From the NCBI GenBank assembly GCA_036526255.1, contig DATCYW010000092.1, forward strand, positions 25,775 through 89,774: a stretch of 64,000 nt of DNA. Direction: 5' to 3'. This document shows, piece after piece, positions 17,621 through 25,155 of the stretch. The DNA comes from Malonomonas sp036526255. GTDB lineage: Bacteria > Desulfobacterota > Desulfuromonadia > Desulfuromonadales > Geopsychrobacteraceae. The notes under the pieces were generated by a model, which was not told the DNA's origin, made no database searches, and saw nothing but the letters and a program-made list of their open reading frames with translations. The position numbers and the translations under genes were made by a program. Each line of letters starts with the position of its first letter. The first letter of the stretch is position 1.

Positions 17621-18139
17621 CTAATCTTCGGCCAGCTTGGTCAGTTCGGCGAGGATCTCCTCCTCCTCACGAACCTTCTCTTTGTAATAGTTCCAGACGT
17701 GATAACTCTGCAGACTGAGGATGGTCATGCCGACGGTGAAAACCGCCCAGAAGTTTTCCGCCAGGCCATCAGAGAAATGATAAAAAGCATAAAAGGCGCT
17801 GAGATAGGCGAAGTGGCTCAGAGCGCCGCGCGGGTGACTGCTGCCGGTCATCTGGGTCAGAACCATGATAATCGCGGAGAAACCGTAAAGGACCAGCGCC
17901 CAGTTGATAAAATTGATCGGCGGTCCTGAGCCGAGCAGCGCGTGGATTTTATCGCTTAAAGGGGGCAGAAAATCAAAATTCCGATAGGCCCCCATACTTA
18001 AAGCGGTAAACAGGGCCAGAATCCACAGGCCACTGCTGGTCAGCAGCTCAAGCTTGCGGATTTTTGCCTGTACCTGCCGCCGCAACGGATTGATATCGGG
18101 CATCCGGCGTTCTGTCTCTGGAGGTGATGTCGGAACCAT
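17621..18139 (-). CDS. Four-helix inner-membrane protein of NrfD operon
   Basis: 172 residues with four predicted membrane helices (about 38-58, 75-95, 105-125, 130-150) and a charged C terminus rich in Glu and Lys. I do not recognise the family. It is the last gene downstream of the cytochrome/FeS/NrfD cluster and overlaps the preceding sensor gene by 92 bases in another frame. A shorter version starting at the ATG at 18103 would reduce that overlap to 56 bases. Histidines in helices 3 and 4 might bind haem or quinone, which is only a suggestion. Confidence 0.7.
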   Translation of the reverse strand: MVPTSPPETERRMPDINPLRRQVQAKIRKLELLTSSGLWILALFTALSMGAYRNFDFLPPLSDKIHALLGSGPPINFINWALVLYGFSAIIMVLTQMTGSSHPRGALSHFAYLSAFYAFYHFSDGLAENFWAVFTVGMTILSLQSYHVWNYYKEKVREEEEILAELTKLAED

Positions 18140-18962
18140 GGTCTGCTTTTCTCAGTGAGAAGCTAGCGGTTTTCTGCTCCTGCCGGGCCTCATCCCGCTG
18201 CTGCACCAACAGTCGAAAATCCTTATCCAGCTGGCCGAGCTTGCGATCAGATTTGGGGAGATCCTTGGCCAGCATCCCGCCAACCGCCTGTCCGGCACAC
18301 CAAGCCAGGCGTTGAATCGGCAGAAACAGGTTCATCCGCAACAGGGCGGCAACCCCGCCGATGGTCAAAAACAGCACCATCACGCTGAAAATTATCATCC
18401 GGGTTCTCAGCAATGCAAGGGTTTTCTCCAGCGGTTCCCGCGAGATACCGATACTTAAGAAACCGAGCACCGGTTCTTCTTCAGCATGAAAATGGCAGGC
18501 AGCGGTCGAACAGCTGACTTCGTTCAGGATCGGAATCGACACGGCGATCAGCCCATCCGCGTTAGCGACGTTGTGATGAGTGACGGTTCTCTGGGCATAA
18601 TCGGGCTGCATGATCTGCTTTGACCAGGCGTCAATTTCCACCGCCGGAACTTCAGCCGTGGCCGAAAGGTCGGCACCGGAAAAATGGACCACGCCGGCCT
18701 CGTCGTAAATCCGGATCTGACCAACTTCTGAGAGGGTGCCGACGTTACCGACGATATTGGCCAGTGATTCGCGATCATCCTTGAGCATGGCATAACGGGT
18801 CGACTTGACGACTGTTTCTGCCAGACTGTCGACATGCAGCACCGCTTCGTCGATCATATCTGACTTGATAAAGGTGTAGAGCAGAATGCAGCCGAACACC
18901 ACGAAACCGGTGACGGCGATGGTGATCGGAACGATGGCCCTGGCGATCAGATTATTAAACAT
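18048..18962 (-). CDS. Membrane sensor-like protein with c-type haem motif, no kinase domain
   Basis: 304 residues: membrane helix 1 (about 10-32), periplasmic domain to about 185 with the motif C151-STAA-C156-H157-FH (CX4CH, a variant haem c site), helix 2 (about 187-208), then a short HAMP-like cytoplasmic tail and no kinase. The periplasmic domain is clearly homologous to that of the histidine kinase at 25156-26736 (both share DDRE..L, IR(I/V)(Y/F), GVV(H/N)FS and AACHFH). Lies downstream of a terminator-like hairpin after the NrfD gene. The last 40 residues overlap the next gene and look unlike a normal domain, so a frameshift near the end is possible. Confidence 0.72.
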   Translation of the reverse strand: MFNNLIARAIVPITIAVTGFVVFGCILLYTFIKSDMIDEAVLHVDSLAETVVKSTRYAMLKDDRESLANIVGNVGTLSEVGQIRIYDEAGVVHFSGADLSATAEVPAVEIDAWSKQIMQPDYAQRTVTHHNVANADGLIAVSIPILNEVSCSTAACHFHAEEEPVLGFLSIGISREPLEKTLALLRTRMIIFSVMVLFLTIGGVAALLRMNLFLPIQRLAWCAGQAVGGMLAKDLPKSDRKLGQLDKDFRLLVQQRDEARQEQKTASFSLRKADHGSDITSRDRTPDARYQSVAAAGTGKNPQA

Positions 18963-19006
18963 GCTCTCCTCATCCTGCGTCTGTGGTGTTGTCCTTTTAT
19001 CCTACT

Positions 19007-19052
19007 GAAAAATCCATGGCCGATCAGGAACCCGGTTCCCCGATCGGCCATG
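19007..19052 (-). terminator. Intrinsic terminator after NrfD gene
   Basis: An 11-bp perfect stem (CATGGCCGATC with GATCGGCCATG) enclosing a second small stem (GGAAC/GTTCC) is followed on the minus strand by GATTTTTC. It lies 13 bases after the stop of the NrfD gene and before the sensor gene, so the last two genes of the cluster are probably expressed at a lower level or from their own promoter. Confidence 0.7.
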
Positions 19053-19064
19053 AACTCCGTGACC

Positions 19065-20387
19065 TTATGCCCGAGCAGGATACTCCTGCTCTTGCTCTTG
19101 GGCAGACACGGGAACTTCTGCTGTTACCGGCACTTCAGAGGTCTGCGCCTTCCAGGCATAGAGGATCGGCAGACGATTGAGAATGAAACGATAGACAGCG
19201 ATGTAGATGGCGAAGATGGTGATGCTGATAATCACTTCAAACACATGGGGGATCTCTTGATAGAGCTTCCAGTTGAAGGTGATCAGCGCTGTGTTCAGAC
19301 GGTTCAGGACAATCCCGAAGATGGTCAGAAAGGCACCAACACGGGCGACGCTGACCAACTTATGCCGGATACTGTAGGCAAACAGAATCAGTGGCAGGAT
19401 CACGCCAAGCAGCATCTCGACCAGGTACCAGGTTCCCCAGCCAGTGGCCAGATAGACCCACTCGTTATCGTGGGCAACGGCAATCAGCTTGATGACCAGG
19501 TAGGTGATCAGACCCATGGCGGCGCCCTTGGCCAGTTTGAGGGTCAATTGGTTCAGGTTGTCTTTAAAGCGGTCATCGCAGCGCCAGGCCATGGTCTTGA
19601 TAACGATGGTACTGACGGCAATCACCATACAGAGACCGCCCGGGATCGATGAGGTGAAGAAGTGGATCCACTGGAATTCGGCCGAGTACCATAGGGGGTG
19701 AACTTTCCCCGGCGCATAGGTGAACAAGGCCCCCAAGGCTCCCTGATGCAGGGTCGAGAGGATGATGCCGGAGACGGTCAGCCCGATGGTGCCCTTGCGG
19801 ATGAACTTCTTGGCGTTCGGCCAGCCGATCCACTCGAAGAAGGAGACGGAGACTTCCGCGACCTGCACCGACAGGTAGACGGCAACGTGCCAACCGACCA
19901 GAAACAGGACCGCTGCCGGACCCCAGGCATAGATCATCGGATAGGACAGACGCCAGGGCTGCCCCAGATCGACCAGCAGATAAACAACGGCAAACAGGTA
20001 GCCGAGCAGACCGTTGAGCAGCGCCAACCGCTCGATCGGTTCAAAATCGTGGCGACCGAAAATCTCGACCGTGGTGCCGAGCATGAAGCCTGAAGCCGAA
20101 AGCGGCACCATACAGAACAGACCGAAGCCGAGGAACAGGCCCCAGGGGTAGTCGTAGGATGAATGGGTCACCGAACCCAGGCCGAAGATAAAGCGATAGA
20201 TGATCAGCGGAATACCGACCGCGAAGATGATGCCGAGCAGCCAGTTGAACTTGTTGCGCAGCACCTGGCCGACATATTGATCCAGCGGCAGACCAAGGAA
20301 CAGCTTCTCCATCAGGTTCCACTTTCTGCCGTCGCGCTTTTTGGCTCCGTCGAGGGGCTTGATCCCGTGTTCAATTAACTCTTTCAT
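19065..20387 (-). CDS. NrfD/HybB-family quinone oxidoreductase membrane subunit
   Basis: 440 residues, about ten membrane helices, of the polysulfide reductase NrfD family, which exchanges electrons with quinone. The pattern fits the HybB-like branch (helix 2 MVPLSASGFMLG, a GxxR-type DLGQPWRLSYPM loop). In the membrane it should pair with the preceding iron-sulfur protein and pentahaem cytochrome to move electrons between menaquinone and the periplasm. Its ATG overlaps the stop of the iron-sulfur gene (ATGA), indicating a stoichiometric complex. Confidence 0.9.
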   Translation of the reverse strand: MKELIEHGIKPLDGAKKRDGRKWNLMEKLFLGLPLDQYVGQVLRNKFNWLLGIIFAVGIPLIIYRFIFGLGSVTHSSYDYPWGLFLGFGLFCMVPLSASGFMLGTTVEIFGRHDFEPIERLALLNGLLGYLFAVVYLLVDLGQPWRLSYPMIYAWGPAAVLFLVGWHVAVYLSVQVAEVSVSFFEWIGWPNAKKFIRKGTIGLTVSGIILSTLHQGALGALFTYAPGKVHPLWYSAEFQWIHFFTSSIPGGLCMVIAVSTIVIKTMAWRCDDRFKDNLNQLTLKLAKGAAMGLITYLVIKLIAVAHDNEWVYLATGWGTWYLVEMLLGVILPLILFAYSIRHKLVSVARVGAFLTIFGIVLNRLNTALITFNWKLYQEIPHVFEVIISITIFAIYIAVYRFILNRLPILYAWKAQTSEVPVTAEVPVSAQEQEQEYPARA

Positions 20388-21322
20388 TGTTCTTCCTCCT
20401 CGACGTGGCTGTCGTCATGACCATGATCCTTGTGCTTGGTCGCCAACAGATGAAATCCGGTAAAGAGCGCCGGCCAGATCGCCAGAACCATCGGCACCAT
20501 GCCGAGGAAACCTTTGACGTTGTCAATAATCGGCTCTTTCTGCAGCGTGGTATCAAAGCCGACCTGCTCAAATGGCGCTTCGGAGAGGTACAGCCAACCG
20601 GTTCCGCCAACCTGGTTCTCGCCGTAAATTTCGGGCTGGTACTTATCCGGTGCCTTCTTGATCCGCATCTTGGCGATCTTCAACAGATCCTTGCGCTTGC
20701 CGAAGGTCAGCGCCTGAGCCGGGCAGATTTCGACACATGCCGGCGGCTTGCCGTGCTTGACGCGGCTGTCGTAGCAGAAGATGCACTTCTTGACGATCGG
20801 GTCGAGCACCTTGGAGTAGCTGTAAGCAGGAATATGGAAGGGGCAGGCGACCATACAGGTCCGGCAGCCGACGCAGACTTTCGAATTGTAGATGACGGCG
20901 CCTTCCGGGGTTTTGGTGTAAGCATTGACGAAGCACGAAGTCAGACAGGATGGCTCGTTGCAATGGTTACACTGAATCTTGCGATAAACCGGCTTATCGA
21001 GATTTTCCGGCTCGTAGCGATTGACCACCGTGTAGGCGTCCTCGGTAGGGCGACGCTTCTGGGTGCCGTGATGAAAGGTCTGATCGAAAACCGAAAGATC
21101 ATCGAACGGCAGCTCGGGCGCCGGCAGGTTCTGCTCTTTGTTACAGGCCGCTTCGCAACTGCGACAACCGACACAGCGGGTCAGGTCGACCAGCACGCCC
21201 ATCCCATCCGGAAAGCCGGTAAACGATCCGGCAGCCAGCGCCTTCTTGGCTGGGGCCAACATGACTGCGGCCCCTCCTGCCAGCCCGCCGGCCAGAAATT
21301 TTCTGCGACTTACATTACTCAT
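20384..21322 (-). CDS. Tat-exported 4Fe-4S ferredoxin-type electron transfer subunit
   Basis: 312 residues. The N terminus carries a Tat signal (SRRKFLAGG then a hydrophobic stretch). Four ferredoxin-type cysteine groups follow: CVGCRSCEAAC, CNHCNEPSCLTSC, CVGCRTCMVAC and CIFCYDSRVKHGKPPACVEIC, the layout of HybA/DmsB-like subunits with four [4Fe-4S] clusters. A C-terminal hydrophobic helix (about 270-292) anchors it to the membrane. The start is chosen at 21322 because AAGGAG precedes it. It links the pentahaem cytochrome to the NrfD subunit. Confidence 0.92.
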   Translation of the reverse strand: MSNVSRRKFLAGGLAGGAAVMLAPAKKALAAGSFTGFPDGMGVLVDLTRCVGCRSCEAACNKEQNLPAPELPFDDLSVFDQTFHHGTQKRRPTEDAYTVVNRYEPENLDKPVYRKIQCNHCNEPSCLTSCFVNAYTKTPEGAVIYNSKVCVGCRTCMVACPFHIPAYSYSKVLDPIVKKCIFCYDSRVKHGKPPACVEICPAQALTFGKRKDLLKIAKMRIKKAPDKYQPEIYGENQVGGTGWLYLSEAPFEQVGFDTTLQKEPIIDNVKGFLGMVPMVLAIWPALFTGFHLLATKHKDHGHDDSHVEEEEQ

Positions 21323-21377
21323 GGCGATATCTCCTTGCGTAAATTGCTCAATAAACATCAGGCAACAAACTTAAGCC

Positions 21378-21899
21378 TCAGTGACTGGCAGCCGACTCGG
21401 GTGCCTTAGGCGCGAACTCTCCGGAATGGTAGAGCTTGTCGCCTGCTTCGGTCCTGGCATGGCATTCCTGACAGCCGGTCGGGCCATCCATCTCTTGATG
21501 GCAGCCGAGGCAGTTCTGATGATAGGCCCCCATCAGACCGTTCATATCGACATGAAACAGATCCTGCTGGCTCTGGCGATGGATCGACTCGGCCGAGAAA
21601 GGTTCTGCGGAATGACAATCGGCGCAGGAAACAGTCACCATCTCTTCGAACTGTCCGTGACACTTCGAACAGTACAGATCGGTGGTTCCGGTTCCGGTGG
21701 TGTGATGGTGGCAAACCGAACAATCTCCGCTGACATCAACATGCAGTTGATGATCGAACTCAACCGGCTCATAGTAGTTGGCCAGCGCATTGATTTGGAC
21801 CGTTTCCGGGGCATCCATTGCATAGCTGTTTACGGCGAGCAGTAAAGATATCAACAGTAGAAAAACTCCCCTCAGATTCAAACTCGAAGCAACAAACAT
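21378..21899 (-). CDS. Periplasmic pentahaem c-type cytochrome
   Basis: About 173 residues with a signal peptide or anchor (RGVFLLLISLLLAVNSYA) and five CxxCH sites: CSVCH, CSKCH, CADCH, CLGCH and CQECH, with spaced distal histidines (FDHQLHVD, HHH), as in class III cytochromes. It should be the periplasmic electron carrier of the NrfD complex encoded by the two following genes. The start is uncertain: I use ATG 21899, with GGAG eleven bases upstream. Confidence 0.9.
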   Translation of the reverse strand: MFVASSLNLRGVFLLLISLLLAVNSYAMDAPETVQINALANYYEPVEFDHQLHVDVSGDCSVCHHHTTGTGTTDLYCSKCHGQFEEMVTVSCADCHSAEPFSAESIHRQSQQDLFHVDMNGLMGAYHQNCLGCHQEMDGPTGCQECHARTEAGDKLYHSGEFAPKAPESAASH

Positions 21900-22018
21900 A
21901 GCGCTCACATCTCCTTTAAAGTTCCGGGCTGCCGGTCTGACATTGCCTCTGACCAAGGCAGCCCGATCATATTGAATATTGGCTTTTGCTACTGGTTGAA
22001 CGCTAGAACATCGAAGGA

Positions 22019-22171
22019 TTAATCTTCATGGCTGATGTAGCGGTAGAACATCGGAAAGGTGACGAAAAACGCGACACAGATCAGATACTCGACACCTTTG
22101 ACGTAGGTGTAATAATCAACCAGGGTAAACACTTCGGTGACATTGCCGATATTTCCGAATAGATCAAGCAT
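22019..22171 (-). CDS. 50-residue single-helix membrane protein
   Basis: A short gene, ATG at 22171 to TAA at 22019, with AGGGGAG four bases before the ATG. The protein begins MLDLFGNIGNVTEVF and has one hydrophobic helix (about 29-42, EYLICVAFFVTFPMF) followed by YRYISHED. It lies in operon order between the pseudo-receiver/small membrane gene and the pentahaem cytochrome. Strong ribosome-binding site, membrane-protein composition and conserved position suggest a real small subunit of the NrfD complex. No known family was recognised. Confidence 0.72.
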   Translation of the reverse strand: MLDLFGNIGNVTEVFTLVDYYTYVKGVEYLICVAFFVTFPMFYRYISHED

Positions 22172-22196
22172 GACGCTCCCCTTTTAAGTAAATGCG

Positions 22197-22445
22197 TTAG
22201 TTTTTCTTGGAAGAAGCATGGCTGTACTTGCTGGCGGAAGTCTTTTTCGCCGCATCCTTGGTCATGCCGAACAGCGAGCGGATCGCCGGCAACAGTTGAG
22301 CCACCACCAGCAGGGCGCAAACACCGACGAAACCGAGAACCAGAATACCGCTGGTGTAAGTTGTCGTTGTGTCCGCAGCCAGCGCCGGGGCAACAGCCAT
22401 CATCACAAGGGACATACTGGTAAGAATTGTCTTTACGCTTCGCAT
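22197..22445 (-). CDS. Small secreted/membrane protein nested in frame
   Basis: 82 residues starting at ATG 22445, preceded by AAGGAGG at ideal spacing. A signal peptide (to about ALAA, residue 24) is followed by a membrane helix (about 33-52) and a Lys/Ser-rich tail. It is in frame with the pseudo-receiver and has no stop codon before it. It resembles the 75-residue protein encoded just upstream (both have a V..QL.PA....F.GM.K pattern after the helix), so the two are probably paralogous subunits of the membrane complex. Confidence 0.65.
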   Translation of the reverse strand: MRSVKTILTSMSLVMMAVAPALAADTTTTYTSGILVLGFVGVCALLVVAQLLPAIRSLFGMTKDAAKKTSASKYSHASSKKN

Positions 22446-22862
22446 TGAAACCTCCTTCGGGTAAGTTGATTTTGGCGCATCACGCCGTGCCTGATAGTTT
22501 CTGAAGGCACAATGAACCGCCTGATAAATTTCCTCCCGGCCCTCTTTGCCGGCAGGCTGTAACGCATGATAGAAAATGCCTTCCTTGCGGATTCTCCGCA
22601 GCAGGTTGAGCGGCATTTCATCCGAGATCAGGATGATCGAAATGTACTGGTTACATTTCTTCAGCAACGGCACCAGCTTGGCGACGTGCAGCTCATCAAA
22701 GTCCCCCCCCAGAACCACCACCTGAATCGTCTTGTCAAGGATCCCCTCCAGAGCATTGACCACCGAGTCGGTCGTCGTAACCTGGTAATCATCGGCAACA
22801 AACAGGCCGGCCAGTTGATCCCGTGCCTGACGATCCTCATTTGCGATAAGCAAACCCTTCAT
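22197..22862 (-). CDS. Pseudo-receiver protein read through into small membrane protein
   Basis: A single 221-codon frame. Residues 1-120 resemble a response-regulator receiver: acidic pair ED near residue 9-10, strand VVVLGGDFD near 52, ILISDE near 76, but HALQP where receivers have a K-P motif, so the conserved lysine is missing and phosphorylation is doubtful. Residues 140-221 are a signal peptide plus one membrane helix and a basic tail. The second part has its own strong ribosome-binding site (see 22197-22445), so the fusion may not be made as such. The start ATG at 22862 has AGGG before it. Confidence 0.65.
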   Translation of the reverse strand: MKGLLIANEDRQARDQLAGLFVADDYQVTTTDSVVNALEGILDKTIQVVVLGGDFDELHVAKLVPLLKKCNQYISIILISDEMPLNLLRRIRKEGIFYHALQPAGKEGREEIYQAVHCAFRNYQARRDAPKSTYPKEVSMRSVKTILTSMSLVMMAVAPALAADTTTTYTSGILVLGFVGVCALLVVAQLLPAIRSLFGMTKDAAKKTSASKYSHASSKKN

Positions 22863-22908
22863 GACCACACCCTTTCCGCGCATAACAGATGAAACTTGCC
22901 GTCACGCC

Positions 22909-23136
22909 TTAGTTGAGAGGCTTTTCCGCCTTGTGCTCACGTACGAACAACCCTTTGAGCATTCCGGCAAACAGCAGAACCGCAGGGATCAGTTGGAAGA
23001 CAATGATCAGGGCAAAAAAACCGATGAACAGGGTCAGCAGAAAGCTGCCCCCCTCGCCACCAGCTTCAGCAGCGGCATGAGCTGTCGTTGAAAAACCGGC
23101 CAGGACGATCAGAGTGTTGCGAATAATGTTTTTCAT
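22909..23136 (-). CDS. Small membrane protein, first gene of sigma54 operon
   Basis: 75 residues with a signal peptide (to about AHA, residue 21), a glycine-rich linker and one long hydrophobic helix (SFLLTLFIGFFALIIVFQLIP), ending in a charged tail. The motif around QLIPAVLLFAGMLKG recurs in the 82-residue product encoded 470 bases downstream. GGAGG precedes the ATG. It lies right after the sigma54-type promoter and heads the cytochrome/FeS/NrfD operon. Function unknown. Confidence 0.75.
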   Translation of the reverse strand: MKNIIRNTLIVLAGFSTTAHAAAEAGGEGGSFLLTLFIGFFALIIVFQLIPAVLLFAGMLKGLFVREHKAEKPLN

Positions 23137-23183
23137 AGTGACCTCCGTACTGCGTTGTTTTTGTCTCTCTGACCTAGCTATAG

Positions 23184-23199
23184 AGCAGCAGTCGTGCCA
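23184..23199 (-). promoter_or_regulatory. Sigma54 promoter of the NrfD operon
   Basis: On the minus strand TGGCACGACTGCTGCT contains GG (-24) and GC (-12) with exactly ten bases between, and the full TGGCACG consensus of the -24 element. Transcription should start near 23173, about 37 bases before the first gene. The divergent gene at 23706 encodes a sigma54-dependent activator, which makes this assignment strong. Confidence 0.88.
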
Positions 23200-23296
23200 G
23201 CACCGCTAATGAACCAGTAAATACTTCGCAAGATACTGTTTTTATTGAATTTATTTTTTAAAAACGATGAGAAACAGCCTGACCAAGGCAGCAGAA

Positions 23297-23317
23297 CTGT
23301 ATAAATTTCATATACAG
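23297..23317. promoter_or_regulatory. Candidate upstream activator site
   Basis: CTGTATA and TATACAG form perfect 7-bp arms around a 7-base spacer. The centre is about 133 bp upstream of the sigma54 start point, typical for an enhancer bound by a sigma54 activator dimer. A second smaller inverted repeat (GCACA/TGTGC, 23403-23419) lies farther out. The regulator may be the product of the adjacent gene. Confidence 0.5.
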
Positions 23318-23533
23318 GGGACAAAAGCAGGATGCCTCGGAAAGCGTTGCAGAGTTCAGCTAACAAGCTGTTATTTAATGAAGTTTTCACTTCACACCCA
23401 CTGCACAAAAAAAATGTGCGGCGAATATATTTTTTATCTGAGTGATCCTGCTTAAACTTCACATACCACCCGAAGCCTGCGTGACAAGCATTTGCCTGAA
23501 TCCCTGCTAAGATGGTAGTGGGCTGCTTTAAAC

Positions 23534-23562
23534 TTGACTCCGGCTATTCCCATAACTATCAT
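23534..23562 (+). promoter_or_regulatory. Candidate sigma70 promoter of the response regulator
   Basis: TTGACT (23534-23539), a 17-base spacer and TATCAT (23557-23562) point toward the response-regulator gene. This would give a constitutive or weakly regulated supply of the activator, separate from the sigma54 promoter on the other strand. Confidence 0.55.
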
Positions 23563-23705
23563 TTGTTGAGATATTGTATGTGGATAGCCGCTATCTCATT
23601 GGTTTTATGTCATTATTTTTGACCGCAAACAGTGCGGGAACTTGAGCGACTAGCCGGAAATATCCGATGATCAGCAACCAGCAAGAAGGGGTGGGAACTG
23701 CGGTT

Positions 23706-25115
23706 ATGAGCGAGACCAGTAAAGTCTTAGTGATTGATGACGAAGCAGTTATTCGCGAAGGCCTTCGTCAGACCCTGGTGCAGGAGGGCTATCAGGTAGA
23801 ACTTGCCGCCAACGGTAAAATCGGCCTGGACAAGCTGCAGAAAGAGCAGTTCGATATCGTCATCTCCGACCTGAAAATGCCTGCCATGCATGGCATTGAG
23901 GTGCTGAAAACCATACGCATTCTGCAACCGGCAGTCCCCGTGATCATCATGACCGGCTACGCCACCATCGATTCCGCCGTAGATGCGATGAAAAATGGCG
24001 CCTTCGACTACCTGACGAAACCCTTCCTGCCGGAACAGATCGTTGAAAAAGTTCAGGCCGCCGAAAAACACCGGGCGACCACACTTGCGGCAAATCCACA
24101 GAACCTTGAAGAGATAGAAATCCCGGCCTGCGGCGCCTTTATCGGTAACAGCAAACAGATGCAGAAGGTCTTTCAGCGCCTGCTGCAGGTTGCGCCGACC
24201 AACAGCACGGTCCTGATCACTGGGGAGAGCGGTACCGGTAAAGAGCTGGCGGCGCGCGCCATCCACAACCACAGCCAGCGCAAGAATCAGCCGTTTGTCG
24301 CTGTCGATTGCAACTCCCTGTCAGAAAACCTGTTAGAAAGCGAACTTTTCGGTCACGTCAAAGGCTCCTTCACCGGCGCCAGCCAGACCAAGCCGGGCCT
24401 GTTCACGGTCGCCAGCGGCGGCACCCTGTTTCTCGACGAAATCTCCAACATCAGCATGACCACCCAGGCCAAACTACTGCGGGTGCTGCAACAGCGCGAA
24501 GTGACCCCGATCGGCGGCACCAAGGCCGTACCCATCGACATCCGCCTGATCGCCGCGACCAACAGAAGCCTGGAAGTCATGGTCGAAGAAGGGACCTTCC
24601 GCGATGACCTTTACTTCCGGCTTAACATCATTCCGGTCGACCTGCCGCCGCTGCGGGACCGACAGGGGGACACGGCGATACTGATTGGTCATTTCGTGCG
24701 GAAATTCTCTGAAGAGATCGGCAAGGAAATCAGAGGGATTACCCCGGAAGCGCGGATAGCCCTGGATAACTACAGCTTTCCGGGCAATGTCCGTGAACTG
24801 GAGAATATCATTGAGCGGGCCGTTGTGCTTGCCCAAGGAGAGCAGATTTCACGCGCCGATCTGGAGCTGCCAACCGCTGATGATGAGCCCGACGATGGGA
24901 TTCTGATCCCGCTGAATACCGAAGAGCTCAAAGAGAAGAAACGCCTGGCCCGCGAACGGGCCGTCGAGCCGGTAGAAAAGGCTTTTGTGTTTGCTGCACT
25001 GGAAAGAAACGACTGGAATGTGACCAAGGCCGCCGAAGAAACCGGTATGCTGCGCCCCAACTTTCAGGCCATGCTGAAAAAACTGGGTGTCTCGGTAAAA
25101 AATCACAGCGCATAA
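23706..25115 (+). CDS. Sigma54-dependent response regulator (NtrC family)
   Basis: About 469 residues. The receiver domain (5-120) has the acidic pair VIDDE and phospho-acceptor D55 in VISDLKMP, with lysine in LTKP. The AAA+ domain (about 143-375) has Walker A GESGTGKE (173-180), the sigma54-contact loop GSFTGA (220-225) and GGTLFLDEI. A Fis-like helix-turn-helix ends the protein (NVTKAAEETGMLRPNF). It should activate the divergent sigma54 promoter at 23184-23199. The start is uncertain: ATG 23667 is also in frame, and neither has a strong Shine-Dalgarno sequence. The cognate kinase is probably the convergent gene that follows. Confidence 0.93.
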   Translation: MSETSKVLVIDDEAVIREGLRQTLVQEGYQVELAANGKIGLDKLQKEQFDIVISDLKMPAMHGIEVLKTIRILQPAVPVIIMTGYATIDSAVDAMKNGAFDYLTKPFLPEQIVEKVQAAEKHRATTLAANPQNLEEIEIPACGAFIGNSKQMQKVFQRLLQVAPTNSTVLITGESGTGKELAARAIHNHSQRKNQPFVAVDCNSLSENLLESELFGHVKGSFTGASQTKPGLFTVASGGTLFLDEISNISMTTQAKLLRVLQQREVTPIGGTKAVPIDIRLIAATNRSLEVMVEEGTFRDDLYFRLNIIPVDLPPLRDRQGDTAILIGHFVRKFSEEIGKEIRGITPEARIALDNYSFPGNVRELENIIERAVVLAQGEQISRADLELPTADDEPDDGILIPLNTEELKEKKRLARERAVEPVEKAFVFAALERNDWNVTKAAEETGMLRPNFQAMLKKLGVSVKNHSA

Positions 25116-25155
25116 GCAACTGCCAGCGCTTCACCACGCAACCCTGAAAGCGTAG

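Noticed and set aside
23178..23462. 94-codon minus-strand frame upstream of the sigma54 operon
   Set aside because: It covers the sigma54 promoter and enhancer region, has low-complexity and no family features.
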